A DNA stretch of 64,000 nt, taken from assembly GCA_009691765.1 (NCBI GenBank), contig SIAO01000001.1:124001-188000 (forward strand), in the 5' to 3' direction. Source of the stretch: Planctomycetota bacterium. GTDB taxonomy: Bacteria > Planctomycetota > GCA-002687715. Each line of letters begins with the position of its first letter. Position 1 is the stretch's first letter. Made by a program: the position numbers and the translations under genes. This document shows, piece after piece, positions 15,751 to 25,120 of this stretch. The notes under the pieces were generated by a model. The model did no database searches. It saw only the letters and a list, made by a program, of their open reading frames with translations, and had not been told where the DNA came from.

Positions 15751-18248
15751 GCCACTCGGCTCCGTTGTGTTTGTCTCATGCCCCAAGCCAGCACCAAGAG
15801 TCCTAAGACTCCGGCTGCTGCTCCAAGTAAACCGAGATGGAAGTCGCGGGGACAATACACGACTCGCACCGTCCCGCTGCCAGCGGGAAGGCGTGTTGCC
15901 ATGAGCGCATGGTCTGCGCGCACCAAAGGCAATGTCGCTCCCGCAGCATCGAGAGCTTCCCATTCAGCGTGATGAACCATCGCAAGCAACAGCGGCCGCG
16001 GGGCTGGATTGTTGCTGTAGTGAATGATGATTTCGGTAGAGCGGCGCTCAACGCGGAAGTGCAGATCATGGGGCGGAGGGCCCAAGGTGGCACCAGAGGC
16101 CCAACCAAGCGCGGCTGCATCACCCGGGAGTACGAAAGCGCGCTGTTCTGGGCGAAAACTCGGTTGATCCAAAGCGTGGAGTACGGCGTTGTCGTCTGCG
16201 AGCACCTCCAGCGCAGCGGGCACTTGCACCAGCGGTTGCGCTCCTTCATTGCGATAGACAGCGCACAGTTCTGGCACAGATGTGTGCACGCGCGCGAGAG
16301 GCAACAACCCCGGCGAGAGCACCGACCGCGCTCCTAGGAGATCCAGCACAGGATGCTCCAAGGAGTTGATGTCCCTGAACTCGCGGATGAGGTGATGTGC
16401 AACAGAGATTCCGGGTTCTACGACTTCGAGTAGTTCTTCGTAACGACGATGGAGCATCCCTTCGTAACCGTGCACATCGGGGATGCCGAACAGGAGATTG
16501 AGATTGGGCGGTAGGGGCACAGGGCGCGCGAGTGCATCGGGCATATCGGTGGCTGGCGAACGGAAACGCGCCAAGCGCCACGGCGCTCCGGGCACAGGAC
16601 AGTCCTCGTAGGCGGAGCGCCGCAAGTACTCCGTTGTTGTCGTCGCCTCGAAGGGGACCGCATCGTGCTGTGCGGGGTTGAGCGTGTGTTGCAACCAAGC
16701 GCCATCGAGCGCCAGCAACAACAAGAGCGCAAGGCAGAGGCGCGTGCCGGTCATTCGGAAGCAGAGCGCGGTAGCGATGAGCAGCACTAGCAGCACCGGC
16801 ACACTCACCCGCAAGATCCATGCGGGCATGTTCTCTGCTGCGGGTCCTTCGAAGAGAGCCGATATCTGTTGTGGTGCCACCGATGCCAAAATCACCAGCA
16901 GTGCGACGGGACTCACACAGAGCAGCGCGGCGGGGAACAGTCTGCGCGTGCGCCTGTTGTCGAGCAAGAACTCACAGCCTAGGGCCGCGAGGAAAGTCAG
17001 GGCCAAGACGCAACAGAAAATCCACCGTCGTGGTGAACCGAAGCTGAATCCAGGAAGCAGCAATACCAGATCGAGCAAGGGTGTGGCCATGGCCAGCAGG
17101 AAACCACCAGTGAGCAACGCAACGGCGTAACGCGAGCGTCGGTCGCGCCAATGCAGCAGCGCCACGAGCGCGCAGAGAGCGCCGACAGCTCCCGCTCCGC
17201 AGATGCGTTCCAAGTGCGACGCGCCATGCGTCGGCAATCCAGCCATTCGAGCCAGCGGAAAGCTTTCTTCGGTGATGTCGGCTGGCAGTTCGTGGTCCTT
17301 CGCAGCAGCGTGCAGTCTTGCTGGTGCTCCGAGCAGGTCCGGTAAGAGTAATCCGCTCAGTTCGCCCGGACGCATTGCAGCGTGGCGTTGATCCTCGCTG
17401 GAAATTGCGGCACGCGCAGAAGATTTCGCGGTCGTGAGTCCCGGGAGTAGCAATGGCAGTGCCAGCAGTACACCGCACAAGAACCCCGCCATGACGAGGC
17501 CGAGGCCCACGAGCGCGCTGCGCAATCCTGCGTTCCGCCACTGCACTATGGATGTGCACACGGCGAAAGCACCGGCAGCACTGGAAGCCACAAGGGTGAG
17601 TTGGGGCAAACCACCGAAGAAAGACAATGCAAAACCTGCTGCGAGTGCCAGCACGCCTACCATACGCCGTTCGCGCAAGACCACGTCCGCACCATAGAAG
17701 AGCAGTGGTGTCCAAGCAGCGCTCTCGACGAAGTTAAACACATCTTGATGAGCGATGAGCCACGGTGTGGTGCCGAAAACTGCAGCGCCCAGCAAGACAG
17801 CGCGGGCATCACTCAGCCAGCGCAGCAGCGCGAGTCGTGCACAAAGCGACGCAGCCCAGCCGAGGAGGAGAGCTGATAGCAATGCAGCAGTGGGCACAGA
17901 AAAAAACCAGAGCAGCAAAGTGCTGCACCCCGCCACTACGGTATCGAGTGTGCCGAGGAAGGGCGTGCCGCAGAGGTTGTCAGGATTCCACAACAAGTCT
18001 CCGGCGTCGCCATGCAACGCGCTGCGGATGCGATTCCAATTCGGCCAGCAGAACACGGCTCGATCGGTGCCTGCGAAGTCCTGGCCATCGCTGGATGCAG
18101 GAGCCTCGCACCATGGCGGGGCAGCACTGTCTGCAACTGGCAAAAGCACGCCGCCACCAAGGAGCACAGGAGAAAAAACCACGAATTGGACGAGCAGCAA
18201 CAGCAGCGCATCACGCCAAAACCCAGTTCTCCATCGAGCGTTGCGCAT
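15744..18248 (-). CDS. YfhO-like large membrane protein (first of a tandem pair)
   Basis: 834 aa. An N-terminal segment leads into many membrane helices across residues 15-500. A large soluble domain (about 520-790) and a final helix (LLGAAAGVLGLLVLAWGM) follow. The layout, with an early loop carrying PPWCEAPASS and an aromatic region LLWNPDNLCGTPFLG, matches the YfhO family. In Firmicutes, YfhO members are GT-C-type transferases that glycosylate envelope polymers. The next gene upstream encodes a paralog of the same architecture, separated by one base. Role inferred: extracytoplasmic sugar transfer during surface polysaccharide assembly. Confidence 0.72.
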   Translation of the reverse strand: MRNARWRTGFWRDALLLLLVQFVVFSPVLLGGGVLLPVADSAAPPWCEAPASSDGQDFAGTDRAVFCWPNWNRIRSALHGDAGDLLWNPDNLCGTPFLGTLDTVVAGCSTLLLWFFSVPTAALLSALLLGWAASLCARLALLRWLSDARAVLLGAAVFGTTPWLIAHQDVFNFVESAAWTPLLFYGADVVLRERRMVGVLALAAGFALSFFGGLPQLTLVASSAAGAFAVCTSIVQWRNAGLRSALVGLGLVMAGFLCGVLLALPLLLPGLTTAKSSARAAISSEDQRHAAMRPGELSGLLLPDLLGAPARLHAAAKDHELPADITEESFPLARMAGLPTHGASHLERICGAGAVGALCALVALLHWRDRRSRYAVALLTGGFLLAMATPLLDLVLLLPGFSFGSPRRWIFCCVLALTFLAALGCEFLLDNRRTRRLFPAALLCVSPVALLVILASVAPQQISALFEGPAAENMPAWILRVSVPVLLVLLIATALCFRMTGTRLCLALLLLLALDGAWLQHTLNPAQHDAVPFEATTTTEYLRRSAYEDCPVPGAPWRLARFRSPATDMPDALARPVPLPPNLNLLFGIPDVHGYEGMLHRRYEELLEVVEPGISVAHHLIREFRDINSLEHPVLDLLGARSVLSPGLLPLARVHTSVPELCAVYRNEGAQPLVQVPAALEVLADDNAVLHALDQPSFRPEQRAFVLPGDAAALGWASGATLGPPPHDLHFRVERRSTEIIIHYSNNPAPRPLLLAMVHHAEWEALDAAGATLPLVRADHALMATRLPAGSGTVRVVYCPRDFHLGLLGAAAGVLGLLVLAWGMRQTQRSRVAC

Positions 18249-18249
18249 C

Positions 18250-20790
18250 CTATGAGCTTCTCGCTGCTGGTGAGCGACGCACGACGAGCAGGCCGATGAC
18301 GATCAATGCTGCCACGCCACTCACTGCCATGCCGATCCTGATCGAGCGCGGGCGATAGCGCATGGTCACGAGCGTGTGGCCGGCTGCGACGGGCACCCCC
18401 ATGAAGGCCACGTCCGAACGCAAGACCGGTAACACTTCGCTGCTGCCATTGCGGACGGCATGGGCCTCCCAGTCCCCATCGAAACTCTCGGAGATCCGTA
18501 GCAGTGCAGGCGTCGAGGCATCCACGGCGATGTCGATGGCGCTGCTGCATTGCCAAACAATGCGACAGTGTTCGTCGGCAGTAGGTGGCGCAAGCGTGAC
18601 AGCGTTCGCATCGGGCGGCAACAGAGTCGTCACCATGGGATCTAACGCAGCAGCATGCAAGCGTTGAATGGCCGCTGCATCGTCGCTGTGTTCTACAGAG
18701 TGCACCAGCCACACTCGTGGGCAACGATCGGTGTTCTCGTAAACCCACAAATCGGAAGTTGTTGTCGCTCCTGACGGGTAAACCTGTGTGCTGCTCAGTG
18801 TCGGGACTGGTCGTGCGGCCACGAGCCAACGCACATGCGCCAAATCGAGCACTTTGGATGATGCTGCGGCTGCGTCAATGCCACTGATTGCCGCTGGTGT
18901 TGTGCCCGCTACGACGCCACGCCACAGATCCATACTTCTTTGCGGGATCTGCTCACGCCAGCCCTGCACATCTCGTAGGCCAAAGAGCAACGGCAGGTTG
19001 GGAACCATGAGGCGCTCCGCATCTTGCAGAGCTTCGGCGCGGTCCTTGGACACACGAATGATGCGATCATCGCGTGCGTCGCCGCTGTTGGCTTGGAGGA
19101 AGCGCAGTCCCGGAGTGATTTCTAAGAGGCCTTCAGCACTCACGGGCTGGTTCGGCGGGACACCAACCCATAGCAGCTCAAGGGTACACAGCGCCGTGAG
19201 GCCGAGAACGGCTGCGTGGCTACGTCGTCGGCAGAGAAGCTCGAAGCAAAGCAAGGCGGCAGCAAGTGCAGCAACGCCTCTTGTGATGTCCATGCGCAAG
19301 CGCAAGAGGTGTGGTCGCAACGGTTCCACCCAAGCCTCTGCGCTCTGCGGAGCCACACCGAAGCGCTCTTCCATGCCGGTTTGTTTGAGTGCTGCAGCCG
19401 CGCCGCGCCAACTCGCATCTTCTTGCAACCAAAGCAGCGCGCAGCCAACTGCCATCAGGGCCACAATGCACCACAGCACACGGCGCGTACGCAAGAAGCC
19501 ATCGCACCCTTCTAGCTCAAGACGGTAAAGCGTCGCGTCGAGTGCGCCTGCCGCGAGCGCAGGCACTAATAATGCGAACAACACAGCGCTGCGTGCCGGG
19601 GCGCCGAGATTCAGTCCTGGTATCGCCGCCACTGCGGCTGCGAACGGTGGAACGAGCGCTAACAGCAGGCCCAAGCTGCCAATCACAGTCAGCGCCATGA
19701 GGTAGGGGCTGCGGAATATGACCACGCACAGCAACGCTAGCGCGAGCACAATCCAACCTGGAAACAGCGTGCGTTCGCTCCAGTTCATGCAGCCGGCGGG
19801 CTTCATGTCTGCACCTTCGGCCATCACGATGCGCGCTGCCAAGCCCTCACGCCAATCACCGGAATCCATGGGATCTCCGAGAGTTGTCGGCAGCACCCAA
19901 CCAAGAAGTGCGGCTGGGCGCATGCACTCACCTGCGAGATCCGCTGCATTCCGCAAGCCGCGCGCGGATTGCGATGCCATTTGTGCTGCTGGGAGGATCT
20001 GAACCGCCGCTAGGGAAACACCAAGCACAAGCGCCAACACAATTGGCAGGCTATGCAGCTTGAGACTGCGCCCAGAATCATGGCGCGAACGGATGAAGAT
20101 CTGCAGCGCGGCATAGAGGGCAACAGCTACGCTGCCGAGGGCCGCGAGTTGCGGAAAACCAGCGAGCCAAGCCATCCCCAAACCGCAAGCAAGGACCGCG
20201 AGGGAGCGGCGGTTGGCGTTGCGCAAACGCCAGTCCACTGCTGCGAAAGCAAGAATGATCCAAGCCAGCGTGCCCACGATGGGGAAATTGTGCAGGTGAG
20301 CCGCAACCCAGCCGCTGCATTGAAAGGCAATGCCGCCGAAGAGTGCGCAGATGGGACGAAGACCAAGCAAGCGCATCCATGCGTGGAAGAAAGCGCCAGC
20401 AAGAAACAGGTGCAATGCCGCGATGGCCAACATTGCTGTGAGCGCTGGCATCACGGCAGCGAGCAGCGTTGGCGGATAGAACACGGCGGCGATTGGATTG
20501 GCAGCGTGCGCATTGCCACAAAGCACCCACGGGTTCCAGAGCGGCATGCGCCCTTGTGCAAACTCTTGACCCGCGAAAGCGAGATCTGGCAGCAACAGAT
20601 TCACAGGATCGCTGAAAGTGCTGTTGAAAGGTTCGCCTGCGAAGCGCTCGGCGTCGATGGTCGCCCAAGGTAAATCCTGTGCACTTGGGTGGCGTGGTAA
20701 CCAAGCCTTGTCAGCGCACAGTACCCCCAAAAAAAGCGCAAGGGGTGCCAAGGCCAGCAAGAGCACGCAAGTGCGGTCTCGCAGGGCCAC
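18250..20790 (-). CDS. YfhO-like large membrane protein (second of a tandem pair)
   Basis: 846 aa with the same plan as the neighbouring 834-aa protein: membrane helices over residues 5-500, a soluble domain, and a final helix before a basic tail. The first periplasmic loop has SDPVNLLLPDLAFAGQEFAQ and RMPLWNPWVLCGNAHAAN, a feature of YfhO-type proteins and one matched by LLWNPDNLCGTPFLG in its partner. The two probably arose by duplication, but the helices are considerably diverged. It sits between a methyltransferase gene (3 bases away) and its paralog (1 base away). Role inferred as for the paralog. Confidence 0.72.
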   Translation of the reverse strand: MALRDRTCVLLLALAPLALFLGVLCADKAWLPRHPSAQDLPWATIDAERFAGEPFNSTFSDPVNLLLPDLAFAGQEFAQGRMPLWNPWVLCGNAHAANPIAAVFYPPTLLAAVMPALTAMLAIAALHLFLAGAFFHAWMRLLGLRPICALFGGIAFQCSGWVAAHLHNFPIVGTLAWIILAFAAVDWRLRNANRRSLAVLACGLGMAWLAGFPQLAALGSVAVALYAALQIFIRSRHDSGRSLKLHSLPIVLALVLGVSLAAVQILPAAQMASQSARGLRNAADLAGECMRPAALLGWVLPTTLGDPMDSGDWREGLAARIVMAEGADMKPAGCMNWSERTLFPGWIVLALALLCVVIFRSPYLMALTVIGSLGLLLALVPPFAAAVAAIPGLNLGAPARSAVLFALLVPALAAGALDATLYRLELEGCDGFLRTRRVLWCIVALMAVGCALLWLQEDASWRGAAAALKQTGMEERFGVAPQSAEAWVEPLRPHLLRLRMDITRGVAALAAALLCFELLCRRRSHAAVLGLTALCTLELLWVGVPPNQPVSAEGLLEITPGLRFLQANSGDARDDRIIRVSKDRAEALQDAERLMVPNLPLLFGLRDVQGWREQIPQRSMDLWRGVVAGTTPAAISGIDAAAASSKVLDLAHVRWLVAARPVPTLSSTQVYPSGATTTSDLWVYENTDRCPRVWLVHSVEHSDDAAAIQRLHAAALDPMVTTLLPPDANAVTLAPPTADEHCRIVWQCSSAIDIAVDASTPALLRISESFDGDWEAHAVRNGSSEVLPVLRSDVAFMGVPVAAGHTLVTMRYRPRSIRIGMAVSGVAALIVIGLLVVRRSPAARSS

Positions 20791-20793
20791 GCG

Positions 20794-21564
20794 TCATTCC
20801 TCCTGCGTCGTGGGTTTGGCCGAGATCACCACGAGGGAGTGGCCTATGGGCATGGAGAGGCGCGCGAGCACGTGACGCTCAGCGGCGAAGATGCGGGCCA
20901 ACAAAGTGTTGAGCCACAACGCAACGGGAACGCCTACATTGGTGCGGTTGCCTGGTTTGGATCGCGACAGAAACTGCAGAAGTTTCACCAGCAGGACTAC
21001 TGGCAAGATGAGTGGGAACAGGAAGAAGTTTATGTAGGACGCCTTGAGCACGCGAAAACCGGCCATTTCGAGCTTTGCCTCAAGCCCGCTGGCAGTATAG
21101 CGGCGCTGATGGTGCACGATGCGATCCTGATGCGTGTAGAGGAACTGATAGGCAGGAACAGATAGGAACAGCACACCTCCCGGTTTCAGAATGCGCTGGC
21201 ATTCGAGGAGGGTTTCGGTTTCTTGCGGGATGTGCTCCAGCGTGTCGAACGCTGTAACGAGGTCGAAAGATGCATCCTCGTAGGGCAAGGCTTGGCCATG
21301 GGCGCGAAATGTCTTGGCGAAACCGCGACTGCGGCAGTGCACCAACGCTTCTTGTGCGACATCGGCTCCGTGCACTTCGAAGTTTTCACCCAGTGCGCCG
21401 AGTTCAGCCAACATGCCACCCATGCCGCAGCCTAGGTCGAGCACTCGCGCCTTCTTGGGTAAAGCCAAGCGCGCTAGCAAGTGCGTGAAGATGGATTTAC
21501 GTCCGAGGAACCACCAGTGACGGTCTTCGAGGTCGCGGAACTCGTGATAGGCGGAGCGTTCCAT
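20794..21564 (-). CDS. class I SAM-dependent methyltransferase
   Basis: 256 aa. The N-terminus HWWFLGRKSIFTHLL is typical of a methyltransferase subfamily found in polysaccharide and lipid clusters. The SAM site is ARVLDLGCGMGGMLAELG near residue 40, with acidic HGADVAQEAL and motif SFDLVTAFDTLEHI. The C-terminal third has a hydrophobic stretch (FFLFPLILPVVLLVKLLQFL) that may sit in the membrane. The substrate is unknown; a sugar or lipid-linked sugar is likely from context. The gene lies one base after its upstream neighbour, a second methyltransferase. Confidence 0.85.
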   Translation of the reverse strand: MERSAYHEFRDLEDRHWWFLGRKSIFTHLLARLALPKKARVLDLGCGMGGMLAELGALGENFEVHGADVAQEALVHCRSRGFAKTFRAHGQALPYEDASFDLVTAFDTLEHIPQETETLLECQRILKPGGVLFLSVPAYQFLYTHQDRIVHHQRRYTASGLEAKLEMAGFRVLKASYINFFLFPLILPVVLLVKLLQFLSRSKPGNRTNVGVPVALWLNTLLARIFAAERHVLARLSMPIGHSLVVISAKPTTQEE

Positions 21565-21565
21565 G

Positions 21566-22492
21566 TCAGGCGCGCTCCAGTTTTCGTGCGATCACAAACA
21601 TCTCGTCTCGCGGGTTGACCCATATGAATCGTCGCGCGAAGGGGCGGAACGGCGCGAGCAACCAGCGCGGGAGATGCAACAGAGTGTGGCAGCGGTCTAA
21701 GAGATCGCCGATGGAGAAGTACTTGCCGGCTGTCTGGCGCGTGCGCACCTCGATGCGGAACCCGGCGCGTTCAAGCACCGTGCGTAGCGTGCGCGGATTG
21801 AAGTGGTAGATGTGTTCGATCTGTTTGAAATGATGCCAACTCGCGCCGAGTAGGCGTGGCAGCCATGAGGACAGATCTTGAGTTTGAAGGACCAACACAC
21901 CTTCAGGGCGCAAGAGCGCGTGAGCTTGGCGCAGCACAGCGATAGGGTCTGGCACATGCTCGAGGACATCGAACATGGTGAGCACATGAAAAGTCGACGG
22001 GCTCCATGGCGCAGCATCCAGAGTGCCCTGATGCACTTCCTCGAGTTTGTAGTGCTCACGCGCGTGTTGCACCATCGCGGGAGCTAACTCGAGCCCGTGT
22101 GGGACGAAGCCGGCTTCACGCATGGCCACTAGGAACGAGCCTGCCGCGCAGCCGACATCTAAGAGAAGTGGTCCTGCGGCATGAGCGGCGATGATGGGCA
22201 CCTTGCGCCGAAAAGTGCGCACATAGGCGTCGGCATCGCGCGCGTAAGAAAAATAACCAATAGCCTCCGAGGTGTCGTTTTCGAAGTAGCCGTGTTCATA
22301 GACAGCGTTGAGACAATCAGCGCGACAGCGTGGCGAGGTGTATCCGAGTCCGCATTTGCGGCAGCGCCTGACCATGAATGGCGGATCGCGCACGAGGATG
22401 ACAGATGCATCGGAACCGCATAGATAGCAATCCACCTGCTCCACGGGAATGTGGGCGTAACGGGACGCTATTCGAGCGCTGCGGGCGGCCAT
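21566..22492 (-). CDS. SAM-dependent methyltransferase with N-terminal zinc ribbon
   Basis: 308 aa from ATG at 22492. This start lies 8 bases after the upstream stop, whereas an earlier in-frame ATG would overlap that gene by 29 bases. Two Cys pairs in the first 60 residues (CYLCGSD and RCRKCGLGY) form a zinc ribbon. The methyltransferase core follows: PLLLDVGCAAGSFLVAMREA, then FHVLTMFDVLEHVPDPIAVL. This layout matches sugar C- or O-methyltransferase-like proteins in O-antigen clusters. It is the second gene of the minus operon. The preceding flavoprotein also starts with a four-Cys ribbon. Confidence 0.85.
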   Translation of the reverse strand: MAARSARIASRYAHIPVEQVDCYLCGSDASVILVRDPPFMVRRCRKCGLGYTSPRCRADCLNAVYEHGYFENDTSEAIGYFSYARDADAYVRTFRRKVPIIAAHAAGPLLLDVGCAAGSFLVAMREAGFVPHGLELAPAMVQHAREHYKLEEVHQGTLDAAPWSPSTFHVLTMFDVLEHVPDPIAVLRQAHALLRPEGVLVLQTQDLSSWLPRLLGASWHHFKQIEHIYHFNPRTLRTVLERAGFRIEVRTRQTAGKYFSIGDLLDRCHTLLHLPRWLLAPFRPFARRFIWVNPRDEMFVIARKLERA

Positions 22493-22499
22493 CAGCGTG

Positions 22500-24005
22500 T
22501 CATCCGTAGTATTCCTGGCCAGCAGCAACGCCTGCGTGATCCTTGCCGGTGCCGAGCAGATTGTCGGCGGCAGCGAGGCCCATGCCGATGCTGTGATCCA
22601 TGTTGTTGTATTTGAACAAGCCTTGACGGCCGGTGCTTAGCAAGCCATCGATCGAAGTGATGTGTGCGAGCAGGCGGTCGCGATGCGTGCGATATTCGAG
22701 GTCGTATATCGGGTAGGCGTAGCGTTCGCGTCGCGAGAACGTTTGCAGGATGTCGCTTTCCTTGATGAGCCCGAGGCGGCCCATATCTTTCACGACGATG
22801 GCTTGGAGCTCGGCATCCGAGAGGCGCCATTCAGCGTCCTCATAGTCGCACGTGATTTCGGCGCAGAGCAGAGTCTTGTCTACGGGTGCAGCATCGGGTG
22901 AGAAGTTCTTGAACTCTGACAAACGATGCGTCGTCAAGGTTTGCTCTGGCAGATAGATCCAGTGGTCGGGCGTCACCGTCGGACGGTTGAGCACCATGTA
23001 GACGAAGATCATCGAGCGATGTTTGAGCGAGTCGACGGCGTGTATCACTTCTGCCGGTGCTGTCGGTGTCAGCAGGCGTGCGAGCAGCGTGCACGGGATG
23101 GTGGAGATCACTCGGTCGGCGCTCATGAAGCGTTCGCCACCGGGACCACCGACAGTTACGCCTGTGACTTTGCCATCCGTGTGATGAACACGCAGCGCTG
23201 GTGTGGACAGCAGGACGTGCGAGCCTGCCGCGCGGATCTCTTCGGCGTAGCGCACACACAAACGCCCGATGCCGCCGCGGCGCGGATAGAAAAACTTGGA
23301 GACATAGGTGCGCGGCACATTGCCATCACGCCTCTTGAACAGCGTCTTGACCACGGTGTCCCAAAGCGACAACAGCGAGATGCGTTGCGCCGCCCAATCA
23401 GCGCTGATGCGGTTGCAGGGGATGCCCCAAGTCTTCTCGGTGTACGTTCCGAAAAACACATCGTAGAGCTTGCGCCCAAAGCGATTGACCACCCAATTCT
23501 CGAAGTTGTTGTCCGGTCTGCGCGCAAAGATGTTGCGCACTTTGACGGCGAGGTAATCGAGGAAGGCTTTGCACAGCACGAGTGGTGGCAAACTGCGCAG
23601 CACGTTGCCGCCTTGCAGCGGGTAGTGGAAGAAACGGCCATACAAATAGATGCGCGATTGGCGTTGCGCCCAGACGATTTCATCGCCCACAAGACGCATA
23701 GCCTCAGATTTCACGTTGGGGTCGGTGGTGTGGAAGCGGTGCGGGCCGTTGTCGTAGTCGAATTCGCCCCAGCGAGTCTTGAGAGTGTGACTGGCAGCGA
23801 GACCACCGACATGGTCGTCGGATTCGATGACGGTGACACGACAACCCGCACTGACGAGACGCGATGCAGCGGACAGTCCCGCGAGGCCGGCTCCGAGCAC
23901 CAGAACATGCTGGCGAGCGGCTCCGCTTTCGTCACGGAGTTTTGCAGTGCACACCTGACAGGTGGCACTGGCAGTCATCTCGTTTCCGCAGACCGAACAC
24001 TTCAT
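22500..24005 (-). CDS. FAD-dependent oxidoreductase (UGM-like) with N-terminal zinc ribbon
   Basis: 501 aa from ATG at 24005. Residues 3-20 carry two Cys pairs (CSVCGNEM and CQVC), a small zinc ribbon not usual in this family. The dinucleotide site follows as HVLVLGAGLAGLSAASRLVS near residue 35, then ESDDHVGGLAAS and NGPHRFHTTD. The C-terminal FAD segment is RQGLFKYNNMDHSIGMGLA. FDYDNGPH and KTWGIPCNRISADWAAQRIS resemble UDP-galactopyranose mutase-like proteins of polysaccharide clusters. It may rearrange or oxidise a nucleotide sugar. It is the first gene of the eight-gene minus-strand operon and has its own promoter at 24066-24095. Confidence 0.82.
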   Translation of the reverse strand: MKCSVCGNEMTASATCQVCTAKLRDESGAARQHVLVLGAGLAGLSAASRLVSAGCRVTVIESDDHVGGLAASHTLKTRWGEFDYDNGPHRFHTTDPNVKSEAMRLVGDEIVWAQRQSRIYLYGRFFHYPLQGGNVLRSLPPLVLCKAFLDYLAVKVRNIFARRPDNNFENWVVNRFGRKLYDVFFGTYTEKTWGIPCNRISADWAAQRISLLSLWDTVVKTLFKRRDGNVPRTYVSKFFYPRRGGIGRLCVRYAEEIRAAGSHVLLSTPALRVHHTDGKVTGVTVGGPGGERFMSADRVISTIPCTLLARLLTPTAPAEVIHAVDSLKHRSMIFVYMVLNRPTVTPDHWIYLPEQTLTTHRLSEFKNFSPDAAPVDKTLLCAEITCDYEDAEWRLSDAELQAIVVKDMGRLGLIKESDILQTFSRRERYAYPIYDLEYRTHRDRLLAHITSIDGLLSTGRQGLFKYNNMDHSIGMGLAAADNLLGTGKDHAGVAAGQEYYG

Positions 24006-24065
24006 ACTGGCGGGACTCCGGTAGAGCACACAACAGCGACGCTCAACAGGGATGTTGGGCTCGGG

Positions 24066-24095
24066 AAAATACCACAGATTGTCCCTTGTCGTCAA
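24066..24095 (-). promoter_or_regulatory. promoter of the minus-strand polysaccharide operon
   Basis: On the minus strand, TTGACG (24095-24090), an 18-base spacer and TATTTT (24071-24066) lie 60 bases upstream of the flavoprotein ATG at 24005. Confidence 0.55.
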
Positions 24096-24162
24096 AGTTG
24101 CGCAGTGATCCAAACCTATGCCGATAGAGCGTTTATGCACAACGCATCTAACTGCCGATCTG

Positions 24163-24191
24163 TTGCCGCTGCGTGCGAGCAGGGGTAGCAT
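24163..24191 (+). promoter_or_regulatory. promoter of the plus-strand Wzm/Wzt operon
   Basis: TTGCCG at 24163-24168, a 17-base spacer and TAGCAT at 24186-24191 lie about 43 bases before the TTG start at 24235. The two operons thus diverge from one 230-base intergenic region. Confidence 0.5.
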
Positions 24192-24234
24192 CAAAACGAC
24201 CAGTGCCCAAAAGCGGCTCTGTGGATAATCCGCC

Positions 24235-25119
24235 TTGATCAGTCTCATACGTCAATCTTTGCGCTACCGCGAACTCATCCAGACCCTGATCAACCGGGAT
24301 CTGCGAGCGCGCTATCGCGGTAGCGTTTTGGGCCAGGCGTGGATGGTGCTGCAACCGCTGGCGTTTCTCGCCATTTTTTATGTGGTCTTCGGGCAGCTCA
24401 TGATCACGTCGATGCCTGAGGGGCCGCTCAAGGAGCGTACTGGCTACTTCGCGTTGGCCATGTTCTGTGGGCTTATCCCGTGGATCGGTTTTGCGGAAAC
24501 CATGACCCGCGCTGCTGGTTGCATTTCAGAGAATGGCAGCCTCATTAAGAAATTTGCGTTCCCCAGTGAAATTCTCCCGGTGACTTTGGTTCTTTCCGGT
24601 TTGGCGCAGACGCTCGTAGGTTTCGGCCTCCTCACGGTGGTGGTTTTCATCCTCCACGGAGAACTTCCGCACCATGTTTGGATGTTTCCAATTCTCCTCG
24701 TGCTGCAAGCCATATTCACTCTGGGGCTCGCGATGTTCACCGCCGCTGCCTGTGTGTTCGTGCGCGACATCGGCAGCATGATGCCCATGTTGATGAACTT
24801 TTGGTTTTTCATGAGCCCAATCTTCATGTTCGGGCGTTTGGAAGCCACTGAGCTCACCGCTGATGTGATGCGCTGGAATCCTGTGACCTATCTCATCGAG
24901 TGCTACCGCACGGTGTTTATCTATCACCCCAAAGATTGGGACGGGCTCGCAGCAGGACTCACTGCGGTCCAACGCAATCGCATCCCCTTGATCCCGGAGT
25001 CCTATGACAGCCCACCGTGGTTGTGGATGGGGCTCTTCGCGCTCGTTGCGCTGCTCACGTTGGCGGTTGGCTACTTCGTATTCATGCGCTCCAAGATGCG
25101 CTTCGCGGACGAGGTCTGA
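24235..25119 (+). CDS. ABC-2 type polysaccharide export permease (Wzm-like)
   Basis: 294 aa from TTG at 24235. The N-terminus LRYRELIQTLINRDLRARYR and GSVLGQAWMVLQPLAFLAIF is the classic start of ABC-2 polysaccharide permeases (Wzm, TagG, KpsM type). About six membrane helices follow, including MMPMLMNFWFFMSPIFMFG. It pairs with the ATPase that begins two bases after its stop and should move a lipid-linked glycan across the inner membrane. It is first in the plus-strand operon. The absence of an upstream ATG in frame supports the TTG start. Confidence 0.93.
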   Translation: MISLIRQSLRYRELIQTLINRDLRARYRGSVLGQAWMVLQPLAFLAIFYVVFGQLMITSMPEGPLKERTGYFALAMFCGLIPWIGFAETMTRAAGCISENGSLIKKFAFPSEILPVTLVLSGLAQTLVGFGLLTVVVFILHGELPHHVWMFPILLVLQAIFTLGLAMFTAAACVFVRDIGSMMPMLMNFWFFMSPIFMFGRLEATELTADVMRWNPVTYLIECYRTVFIYHPKDWDGLAAGLTAVQRNRIPLIPESYDSPPWLWMGLFALVALLTLAVGYFVFMRSKMRFADEV

Positions 25120-25120
25120 T

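Noticed and set aside
15751-15963. N-terminal extension of the GT2 gene to 15963
   Set aside because: The extension lies entirely inside the YfhO-like gene and is low-complexity, without glycosyltransferase similarity.
22926-24188. 420-aa plus-strand frame
   Set aside because: Antisense to the flavoprotein gene and lacks any motif.
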